This document shows positions 10,106 through 21,252 of a stretch of DNA of 64,000 nt, piece by piece. Every line of letters begins with the position of its first letter. Position 1 is the stretch's first letter. Where the stretch lies: the NCBI GenBank assembly GCA_016801845.1, contig CM028919.1:14467001-14531000 (forward strand), written 5' to 3'. The DNA is from Polydactylus sextarius (lineage: Eukaryota; Chordata; Actinopteri; Polynemidae). The position numbers were made by a program, and so were the translations under genes. A model generated the notes under the pieces. It had not been told where the DNA came from and did not search any database. It saw nothing but the letters and a program-made list of their open reading frames with translations.

Positions 10106-13100
10106 GAGACGATGATTCTTAGTCAGTTCATGTACAACACAGAAAATCAGTGTAGGTGATTCATAGATGTATATTTGGGATTTGATTACATAAAATTACA
10201 CGTATTCATTTGAAAGCAGCTCATGGAAAATGAGTTTTGCTGTTTGAACAGCGTGACAGCCGAGGGAAATAAAAAACCAAAGCTGTCCCTTTAGTTTAAA
10301 GGTGTTTATTATGTTGTAATGAAAAAGTGGAGAGACTGAAATTTCTCTCATTTTGTAAGAGTCACCTGAGACACCTGTGCTCCATTTTTATTTTATTTAA
10401 ATAAATGTTTACATTGAGTTTGTCTGATAGTTTTTTTCTTTTTTTAAATGAATCTTTTGAAAAGTGCGTCCCTCTGGAGCCGGTCGGTTGTCTACCTGTT
10501 GTGTGGTCTTGACAAAAAAAGGAAGATGAAAGGTACGGAGACACATGGTCCACAGGGTGCGGACACATGGGTCTTTGCGTTTTCATTTACTTCCTCAGCA
10601 GCCTAAATTAAATTGGACAGCGGATCCTCCAGAGGGAGCAGCACCAGGATTTGATTTAACATTGTATAAAAAGCAGCGACATTAATTATCCTGTTAGATT
10701 TGACCTTCACTTTGATGTGCGTACACGTCACATGTAGGTGCACATGCACGGATACGAACACACACACACACACACACAAGTTGTGACAAAAAAAAAAATC
10801 ATTTGTGTCCCTGCTGTGTGGAAAGACCAAAACGTCCCTACAAGTATAACTAAACAGTCTCACACACGCTACCCACAGGGCCTGTTCATCTGTCAAGAAG
10901 GTGACATCTTCAAATGAATTATGGGAGATGGTTGTCATCTTCTCTGGGGTCACATAAGAAATGGTGAACCCGTGCCGTGGTCTCTCTCTCCTCTCTCCTC
11001 ACACTATCACACGTCAGCCATTTTAGAGGTTGAAAGCCTCGACGGGGGACCAAAACGACCTCAATTAAACCTCCATTAATATTAATACATTTTGTCGTTT
11101 CACGTGAGTTGCTGCTAATTAAATGTGTCCCTGACTGTATAATGGGGGTCAGTGGGGGTCTCCAACATGAAGCTAATTCACCACATTACCAGCCACCAAA
11201 CACTGGGCCAGTCTGAACTCCAATCTTAAATACAGATGGTGAACGAGGGCAGACTTGGCGTAAAACGCGTAAAATAAACGCACGTATTCAGCGAAAAGTA
11301 AAGAGAACTTTTTTTTTTTTTTTTTTAATTAGAAACAGTCACTTTTTTGTGAGCTGCAATGCTTACGATACTCATTTTTATGTTCTCCCATGTGTGCATA
11401 TGTGACTTCATGTGTACGAAGGGAAAATATTACCCCTGTAATAAAACAGCCTCAGATTTTATGTTTGGCTCTGACCCAGGGTTTGTATCCTGCTACATTT
11501 CTCCTCTCAACTTTTACGTCGAGGTTAATAAGTTTGCAGCGGATCGGCTCTTTATGAGGTCCTGGGCCACAGTTGCACACAAACACACACATATACACAA
11601 AAAAATGGGATTGTTGTGAGATTCCCATTGGTGTTGGTCTGTAGCAGCTCCATCGCAGCAGAGATCTTCTTCCACTGCCAAGGAGGTTGGATTCTTCTTG
11701 TCCTTGTATCCTTCAACATGGTGAAGTTGACCTGTTAGGTTAGCCAAAACCTGGAGTAGGTCAGATAACAGCCCCTGATGTCAAATCTAATCGTATTTAT
11801 TTTATTGTTGAAAGAAAAAAATGTGAGCTCTCACATTCAGCACAGGATTTCACTCTCTCTCTCTCTCGTTGCCCTTTGTGTTTAGTTTTTAACCAAACAG
11901 GGTATTGAAACTCTGCAAATTGTTTGTGTATAGAGATTTATCCACATTGTATATTTGACGATGAAGGTCTAAGCCATGCTGCTGTTGGATTTGACTCAAG
12001 CAGGGACAAAAAAAAAAAAAAAAAAAAAAAAAACCCCCGAACTCTATTGTAATCAGTGGCGGTGCCAGCAGGGCAATCCTCCAGAACTACAATAGCTTGG
12101 CTCTGATGCAAGTAACGGAGGCGCTCGGTATGAACTTATCTGCAGAATTCCACACTGAAAATAAGCGATAATAATGCCAGAGCTCCTTTTGTTTGTATGA
12201 AAGAAACATGGGACCAGTGATGAGGAGCTGTAGCCAGTTTGACCTCCTAATGATGGACTGTGGCCATGAGCTTCGTACAATCACTCAGAGCTGGATTCCC
12301 AACTGCAGGAGGAGCGAATAAGCAAGCACTTTCTCTCTCAAACACTCACATGCACATATTCAGCCAAACAAAAGCCAGTCCAGCCCTCTGCGGTGGCACA
12401 GCCATCATTGTTTGTTTAGTCCAGCTGCACTTGAAATGACAGTGACCCAGAACTGTGGGCAGGATTAAAGACTGCTTTCAGTCCAATGCGCCATGTACCA
12501 GCTGCCAGAGAGGCTGCACAGCCTTCCCCTTCTCTCTCACCACCCCTCATTTCCCTCTTGTTCTCTGTTCATATGTCAGGCACAAATACATCGTCTCTTT
12601 CCTCCTGTCTTACATAAAAGCCCCCTCTGATTCCTCATCTCCTTTACACTCTTGCTCTCATTGGTGCCATGATGATTGCGCTCTGATCTTCCTCCAGCCA
12701 ACTGCCTCAGCTCAGCGCCGTCCAGGCAAATTATTGTTCTGCTCTTCTCCCCCCTTGGGGGTGGAGGGGAGAGGGAGGTGGGGGTCAAAGTTGAAGCTCA
12801 ATAGACTCTTGATGAGATGAGGTGAAGGCTTTACGCTTTGCTCCATCTCCTTTACGTGTATACAGTCAAGGACAAGGGATGAAATTTACGTCTACCTGCA
12901 CCTACCTTTTTTGTGCATATATACACCGCGTGTTAGTCAGACCCGGAGTGTTTGCAGATTGAATTAGACTGTAGATCACTGCTGACAGGCCTGAGGTTGT
13001 CATTAGGAGAGGGGAACAGGCTGCTTTATGGGGTCACGGTCCTGTGGTTAGTGTGGGCAAGTGAAGGAACTGTCCTCCAGATGGACGTGTAGAAATCTGG

Positions 13101-15305
13101 AGGGCAAGACTCCCACACACAAAAACCACTAACTGACGGGAGTCTAAGATGGAAATGTGGCTGCGATTCAAGTTTTAATACGTTGGATGAGATTTCTATC
13201 TTTTAAAAAAAAAAAAGTCACAGGCTGAGATTTTATCATATTTTTTCACGAGTGTGTGTTTGATAATCGAGTGACAGAAGAGAGGAAACGCATCATTAAC
13301 GATATGCAGTGACAACCACGACACATTCACGTCTGTAAAAATGAAATATTTTAATTGGTGGCATGATGATTCATTTTTGCAATCATAAGAAACAAACCCA
13401 GAATTATGCATACAGAAAGAGCCAGAGACAGACTGCACACCAATCCAAAAAAAAAAACAAAAAAACAAAAGACAAAAAAATAATAAGTCTCTATCACACT
13501 CTCTTTAACACATTTAAAAAAAAAAAAAAATGATGATGATGCTAGTGACACCTGGGTTGCTTCATTGTCACAAAGAAAACACTGTTAAGACATTAGATAT
13601 ACATAGTGATGAGACATAAAATATTTGAGTATAAGCTTTACGACTTCATCAATCTCTGGAATCATTTCAGCGAAAGGAGTTTATCTTTATCTTTCACACA
13701 TTGTTCGGGTACGGTGAGTATTATTTTTATATATTTCATCTTTTTTTCTTTTTGAGGATTGCTTCAAATCTGATGGTTACGTGAAACTGGAACGCAGAAA
13801 ATAAAACACTCTCGTTTCTTTGTTTGAACCACTAACGGCGGAGACAGATATTGGTTTCCAGCCCAAACGTGTTATTTTTTTGGGCAAAACGCCTGGAGTT
13901 GCAGTATTTTTAAGTTTCCAGTTTCACAAATAAAAAGAAAGGGGAAGATAATGTGAAACAAAAAAATAAGGGGACATCTCTTTTTCCATATCCATCTTCT
14001 CTGTCCCTATTGCGTTTTCTTTGAAGGCTACACAAAAAGCAGCATATTGACTCTGGATGTGTCCCAGTACCTTTCATCATCATCCCTCTTTGTTCTTCTC
14101 TCCTTCCCTTCATCAATCATCCCTGATTTAAAAGGAAGTTGATCAAAAAAAAAAAAAAAAAAAAACACAGGAGGATCCTGGGTGATTAACTGGAATTTAA
14201 CAAGGGTGACGTTGGGCGTTTAAACGGTTTGTTTTTTTCCTCCTTTCTAACTTAAAAAAGACAGAAACCGTCAATGCAACATGTTATTTATGATCTTACA
14301 GAGGAACTGATGTCGATCCTGGACTACATTCAGTTTGATTAAACTGCTCTGTGACACGTCTTTTTCTCTTCCCACGTTTGGAAACTCTGCTCCCTGGTTT
14401 CTAATATTGCTCTGATATTTTTTTTTTTTTTTTTAGCAGGATCAGCGTCGCAACTTGTTGTTGTTTTTGGAAACTGAAGATGAAACTTTTAATCTTACTT
14501 CTAATATTCCAAACTTAGATTTACTAACTTCTCACACAGAAGTGTTGCTGCTCTTTTGCTCATCTTGCTCTTACAGACTCTTACAGATATTTCCAACAGA
14601 CTCACTCTGTCCAAGCAGACGACCTTTGAAAATACAACTTGCTGCTGCTGCTGTTACTGGATAACGGGCAAAAAAAAAAAAGTTCCCCGACTGTGAGTAG
14701 GGGATGCTACATGACCAAATGACAGAATAACATTCAGACTGCTGAGGTAACAAACATGTCTATTACAGCCGGTGATGTTTGTCCGTTCTATTCTATTTAA
14801 CAAAACAAAGAAGGAGAGATAAAATGTTCCAGAATATAAAAGATATTAATTAAAAATATTGAAGTTTGGTAACTTTTCTTGGAGAATTTTCCACCGTAGG
14901 TAAAGACATGTCACAAGGGCAGATTGTTTGAGATATTAGGCAACTATAGTAAAAAAATAAAAAGTCTTTAAATGTAATGAAGTGATGGGGAGGAGACAAG
15001 AAAAAGACGGGATAAGAAATGGTTTAAGAGGAAAGGGCAGAGAGGATTATTATTATTATTATTGGCTTGCATCACTGTGATGGTCACATTGTTGTGACGT
15101 GTTGTTTGTTGAGATGGGGGATGCCCCCCCCTCCCACCACCAAAAAAAAAAACAAAAAAACAAAAACAAAACAAAAAAACATGGCAAGATAATTGGTCAT
15201 GAAACCAGTCATTCACAAAACTCATTAGACATCCTCTCATCTCAGTCAGACACACTATTTACAAAGGCATACACATACGCCAATCAAAGGCATACTGTAC
15301 ATATT

Positions 15306-15348
<43 letters not shown>

Positions 15349-15545
15349 CACACATACACTCCCAAATAACACACGTTTGAGTAGTCAGAGAAATTACTGT
15401 GGTATAATGCAGACATAATAATATCTGACAATAACGATGTTGACTATGATCCCGGTACATTGAGGCACTGCTACCCCGCCCGTCCGCTCCTCAGGGTTTA
15501 AAAAAAAAAAAACAAAAAAACAAAAATAAACAAAAAACAATCGAT

Positions 15546-15687
15546 GAAACTACTGGTCACCACAGGTGTGTGTGTTCCCTTTACTTCAGGTGAGACAGAT
15601 GAAAATAATAAAATAAAATAAAATAAAATAAGTGGGGAGGAGGTTACTACATTAAGGGCTCACATTGCCATGGTGACCAGTAGTTTC
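15546..15687. repeat. Perfect 17-bp inverted repeat
   Basis: GAAACTACTGGTCACCA at 15546-15562 and its exact reverse complement at 15671-15687, with a 108-base spacer holding an AAAAT run. In the probable HS6ST1 3' UTR the RNA could form a stem closing an AU-rich loop. Confidence 0.9.
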
Positions 15688-16546
15688 TTGAGCATTTGTC
15701 TGAGTTAAGGTTTCCAAAGCGCTTGTCGCTCACGCAGCATGGCTCCTGGCAACAACCTGCGGCAGCCTTTGATTTTTTTTTCTCTCCACACCTATGTAAG
15801 ATTGGGTTCTGTAATTGGCTGCCATTCTCTGCAGGTTTGAGACAGACACACAAAAAAAGAGAGGAAAGGAGAAATAATAAACTTGTTAAGCGACAGGAGC
15901 CTCAGGAACCTTTAACAGAGAGAAACAGACCACTATTTTATTTTTTTCTCCCACCCCCCCAAGACGCAAGGCTTCAGTAATGGCTATGGTCCATTTACAT
16001 CAATCCAATCCATCAACTTTGACTTATAAAACAAACAAAAATAAAATAAAGAAATAAAGGAATCACTTTTTTTCTTTAGGCAGCAATATTGGTCTCAGTG
16101 TTATTACAATTCTGCTCTTAAAAAAGCATAAACACATGAAAAAAAAAAGATAATACAAATGAAATGAGACTTGTCACTAAGTTCATGACCAAAGCGTGTT
16201 CATGGAGTTGAAATGGCTGATTTTTTTGTTGTTTTTGTTTGAAATTTTAAGCAGAAAGCTTTTATTACACAACTCAGTCCAACTTCTCTTTCTTTGTGAT
16301 ACATGTTGTCTCTCATTTAATTCCCATCCTTTCTGTTTTCTTTGTTCAGCTCAGCCATTCACGTACTTTCATAGCTTTTTTCTTTCTTTTTTTTTTTTTT
16401 AACCCCTAAAAAAGTCCTTTGAAATTGGAGCATCCAGGATGTAGACTGGTCCTTAGCAAAGATTAGCGGGAATTCACAGACTTTTTAAATTTTATTTTCT
16501 CATGCTCCATATCAGGCCACAGAGAACGAGAGGATTACAGGAGGAA

Positions 16547-16552
<6 letters not shown>

Positions 16553-16578
<26 letters not shown>

Positions 16579-16584
16579 GGAGGA
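16553..16584 (+). repeat. (GAG)n trinucleotide run
   Basis: About ten GAG/GGA units (CTC on the HS6ST1 sense strand), about 350 bases past the stop codon. Confidence 0.95.
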
Positions 16585-16934
16585 GAGATGGATGAGATAC
16601 TCAGTTGTCAGCGTCTCTTAAAAATATCTCTCCTCTGCTCAGTTTGTAATGATGAGAGAGAGAGAGAGAAACTCAGAAGGAGGTAAAAGGGTAAGCGGGT
16701 GTTAATAACAACTGGGCAAACCTCAATAACGTGAGCTGATGCAATCGACCGAGCCCCGGTTTCCATAGCAACCGCTTGGACTCTCATTCCCGCAGCCAAA
16801 CTCTCTGGTAAAAAAGTCTGTTTGTCAGTCATCTGGGTCTTTGATGCAGGCGTCGCTCTCTTTTTATGTAATTGTGTGTTTGTGTGTGTTTTCACATTAT
16901 GTATGCGTTACGTTTGTTTGTTCTCGTTCGGCTG

Positions 16935-17264
16935 CTACCAGCGGTTGATGATCTGGTTCATGTAGTCCTCAGTGGGGAGCCGACCGCCCGCCTCCTCCGT
17001 TCTACCTCCCTCCTCACCCTCCTCCCGCTCCTCCCTCTCCATCTCTCCTCCATCCTCCAGCGTCGACAGAGAGCTCTGCCGGCTGCGCGAGGGCCACAGG
17101 CTCACGCCCAGACCCAGACCCTGGTGGTTCTGCTGCATGTGGTTCTTGATGCGCTGCTGCCGCCGCTCCTGCTGCCTGGTGTACTGGTAACGCTGCTGGA
17201 ACAGGTCCTTGGCGTAGTCGTACAGCTCCATGTCGAGCTCGTTTAGCTCCTCGATACGCTGGAC
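16935..17264 (-). CDS. hs6st1: HS6ST1 last coding exon
   Basis: Acceptor CTCATCAG before 17264, stop TAG at 16937-16935; 109 residues. Begins VQRIEELNELDMELYDYAKD LFQQRYQYTRQQERR, a likely helical basic segment, followed by a low-conservation linker with a serine-rich then glutamate-rich stretch (EREEREEGEEGG), and the conserved end PTEDYMNQIINRW. Confidence 0.95.
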   Translation of the reverse strand, partial: VQRIEELNELDMELYDYAKDLFQQRYQYTRQQERRQQRIKNHMQQNHQGLGLGVSLWPSRSRQSSLSTLEDGGEMEREEREEGEEGGRTEEAGGRLPTEDYMNQIINRW

Positions 17265-18968
17265 CTGATGAGGACGGACCAAAGAATTAATGTTTAAACC
17301 CAAAGTTACCTGACATCAAATAATAATATCAGATGTTTATTAAACCTTCTGGCAATTTTTTTGTTATATAATTTCATGTGTAATTTCTTTTTAATTTAAT
17401 TTATTTTTCATCATACTGTTATATTTATATTATATTTTATTCATTAATTTATTTTATTTGATACATATTGATAAGATAAAGTTCTCAGAAACTCATGTAT
17501 CAAATATGATACAGTTGGCTATAAAGGGTTAAAGCCTGACAAAAAAATAAATAAATCTATATTATATTTATTAAAGCTTTTAGCAATTTTTTTGCTATAT
17601 CATTTCATAAATATATTTTATTTTTATGTATTTATCTTTTATTATTTATGTATTATTATTTTATGCTATTATTTTTTACATTTATAATTATTATATAAAA
17701 CATTATTTTATATTATTATTATTATTTTAATTCATAATTGTTATATAATATTTTTAATATTATTCTTATTTATTTATTTGATACAGTTTATTATAAAAGG
17801 TTAACAGAAGGATGATGGAGAAGAAAGTGAACTTTATTTATTTATCTTTAAATACTAAAACAGTAAATTATTCCAGGTTATGGAACAAAAACAACTATTT
17901 GTTCTGATTGTTTATCTGAGATGAGACTGATGATGTTTCTCCTACGTCGCTGCTCGTTCTCTCTCATTTTTATCTGGTGCAACATGTTGACAACACGTTT
18001 GACAACAACGAAGTTTAACAGTTGCTGTTGTTGTTGTTTTGTTTGACTCAACATCGACACTTGTGGCTGATGAAATACAACTAATGACACAGACTCCAGG
18101 TGTAAATCTGTTAAACACTTAAACACATTCGTGTTTACATCTCTGTTGCATCTGAGACAAACGATGTCTGTTATTCATCTCTGCTTTAGTACATAACAAT
18201 AATATTAACACCAGAACTCAACAGCTTCATTATTATTACGTTTTTTTTTTTTTTTTTTGAAGATGTAGTAGTAGTTGTAGTAGACTGTGTTTAATCAACC
18301 GTAAAGAAACAGCACAATAAAATCAACATCAATAGTTCCTGAAACAAAAAAAAAAGAAACACAAACTTTCCTCCTCTAGAAAAGTTGCTGTGGTGGAAAC
18401 ACACAATTAAATCACATTAGCACAAAAGCCTTAAAGCTTTAAAACAGAAAGACAGAGAGATGTGACGTTGGCAATATGTGGAGCCAGACAACAAAACGTT
18501 GTGTGATGTTAGTTTGGGCGATGCAGCTGGTTTTATTGGCGTGAATCATCTGCTCCGTGTGTGTGAATGTAACGGGGGGGAAATGTGTTTAATTAAGAGA
18601 ATCCCTTTGAAATCTGTGATGGAGTGCTGAATATCAGTTTTGAGCAGAGGGAAGCGAACGCCGCAGTGATGTTAGAAAATTAAAGATGTTTGATCGGCAG
18701 CACGGAGGGAGGGAGGCTGGGGCGCCGGCACGGAGCCAAGACGACGACGACGACGACGACGCTGAGCTGTCACACTCAAAAGTAAATATTCTTCTCATCA
18801 TCTGCTGGTGTAATTATTTGATTCTTTTTTCATTTAAATAATGAAAATATGTCACAATTTCACACACACGGAGCCTTTTAGAGGTGTTTCATTTGAAAGA
18901 TAATTTTTAATTGTTATGCAAAAAATTACCAGAAGACTCCATCACCTGTCAAACTATGTCATGACTTG

Positions 18969-19000
<32 letters not shown>

Positions 19001-20998
19001 TGTGGTAACTCTATTTTCTCTCCTCCCTTCTGGATTTGATGTCTAAATCAATCTCTGCTTTGCACTGGAGGACGTTTTTTAGTTCTGCTAAAAAGTTTTA
19101 GTCGTTTTAAGCTGGGAAGAACTCCCACACTGGATCAATCAAAGTGTCAAGAACACGTTTGATGCTGCTGTTTTTTTTTTGTTTTTTTTTAATTGCAACA
19201 GTCATCCCAGCTCATTTCACAGCAATAAAAACATCACTGTTCACTCATTTTCTACTTCTCTACCTCTCTACTCCAGACTCTTGATAATCTTTTACTGATT
19301 ATAGAACCATTATTGTTTCAACTTCATTTTACTTCTTACAAATGTCTTTGAAAGATTTATATTCATCATTTCACCATGAATACGAGTCAAACTCCCCCTC
19401 AAGAGAAATTTTATGTTGGTTGAAGTAACATTGAGTTTGACCGTCTTTTGTTTTCACAACTAAATAGTTAACAATGAAAGTAAATGGGGCAGTCAGTCAA
19501 ATGTATCTAAATAATCATTTTTTAACCACTAATAAAGATCAAAATATCACTTCACTTCAGCAGTAGCATGAATAGGGTCCATATTTGTGATGAAGGGTGT
19601 TCCACATCAGCAGATTCACCATTTTCCTGAACAACAGGTCGATGTGTCCATGAAGAGAGAGAAAAATGATGAATCTGCTGATCTGTAATAACCTTTCACC
19701 AGTTGTTATGAAAACAAGACGTTGGGTAAGTCTTATAAAACAGTCATTTTAATAAACTCTTATTAAAGTTATCAGTACTTCAGTTTATGTGTAGGGACCC
19801 TATTCATGCTACTGCTGAAGTGAAATGATATTTTGAGCTTTATTAGTGGTTAAAAAATGACAATTTAGATACGTTTGGCTGACTGCCCCATTTACTTTCA
19901 TTGTTAACTATTTGGTTGTGAAAACAAAAGACGGTCAAACTGGATATTACTTCAACCAACGTAACATATCTGTTGAGGAGGAGTTTGACTTGTATTCGTG
20001 GTGAAATAGACTCTGGTTCATGTTACTCTGGACCGTCACTTTAACAGCTGTAAGATCATTACTTAGTCAGGGTTTTTTGCTGTTGAAGGTGAGCGTGTCG
20101 TACTGACCGTTGCGTTGTCCAGGTCCACGCCTGCAGCTCGGGTGCTGTTGTACTGCATGAAGGGCCTGATGAAGCGCAACCTGAAGGTTCTTTCAAACAG
20201 GAACTGGGTTTTCCTCTGATACTCAGTCAGACCAAAGAAAGCCATGTCTCGCAGGTTCTTCTTGGCCGATTCCAGGAGAAGCTGGGCCCTCTTCTTCTCT
20301 GGTACCGTGGACATGTTGTAGCAGCCGACGAGGCTCAGGTCTGCCAGCATTCGAACCTGGAGACGGAGGGTCGGGGTTTTAACTTTTGACATTATTACTA
20401 AATAGTACATAAGGTTTGTTGATTTCTCAACAGATTGCAATGTGAGTAACTGACTAATCATCTGACTAAAGTTGCAACTAATGATCATTTTCACTCTCGA
20501 TTAATCAGCCCATTATTTTTGATTTTAATCAATAAACTCCATGAAATGTTAAATTAATTTATTAATTATCGAAATAGCTGCAGATTAATTTTCTTGTTAC
20601 AGTTCTACATCTAAGTTAAATCTAAAAAACACGCAATATGAAAATATGTTTTTGTTTAAGAAGACAAATTCATTAAAAAAATCATGCAACTAATAATGAT
20701 AAAATGATGAGCTGTAATAACTGTAGTTATTAATGTGTTTATAGACTAGATGTTTCTTCTAAAGCCCTGAATTGTATAATTGTAGAACATCCTATATGAT
20801 GCGTATGTTATGTAACTGCTACATCTTGTATTTTGTAAAGTGAAGTAGTTGAAGTTGGAGCTGAATTTGTCTGCAAAAATTACAGATCAATAAACAACCA
20901 AGTGCACACTGCAGCTGTTGTGTTACAGTAAAAAACAGGGACTGAATACTGATTTAGATTCACAGAAGTACCTCAGACCGCTCGTCCACCAGGAGCCT

Positions 20999-21042
<44 letters not shown>

Positions 21043-21183
21043 TGACCCGGGGTAATAACAGCCCTGGGCTCAGATGAGATAAGTCAACCAACACGTTTAG
21101 GTGACAGAGATAGTATGAGAAAAGAAGGTGTGAATTTTAGGTGTTTATGGCCAGAAGGCAAACTACTGAACGGGTACACACAC

Positions 21184-21252
<69 letters not shown>

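Larger units (their letters stand above)
9111..13300. other. Intergenic region between UGGT1 and HS6ST1
   Basis: AT-rich near 9.2-9.9 kb, a decayed repeat at 9881-10105, a short CA run at about 10760-10778, an A-run near 12010-12032 and a CT run near 11852-11867. Open frames here (for example 12455-12820 plus) have no family resemblance and no splice context. Confidence 0.7.
13300..16934 (-). other. hs6st1: Probable HS6ST1 3' UTR and downstream flank
   Basis: Directly downstream of the HS6ST1 stop codon. Minus-strand AATAAA candidates occur near 16490, 16260 and 15938, and ATTAAA near 13347. I cannot tell which is used, so the left boundary is a guess from the farthest signal. It holds A-rich runs, a CA array (about 15311-15343), an AAAAT run (15604-15630), a GAG run (16553-16584) and a perfect 17-bp inverted repeat. 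Confidence 0.4.
17265..20107 (-). other. HS6ST1 last intron
   Basis: Non-coding. Holds an AT-rich imperfect duplication (17338-17804), a T-run near 18241-18258, a CGA/GAC run (18741-18761), a TA/TG run near 18970-19001 and transposon copy B (19367-20044), which ends 63 bases from the exon. Confidence 0.85.

Noticed and set aside
12455..12820. A 121-codon plus-strand frame in the intergenic region
   Set aside because: No recognisable family, no splice context, and composition typical of a chance frame in C/T-rich sequence.
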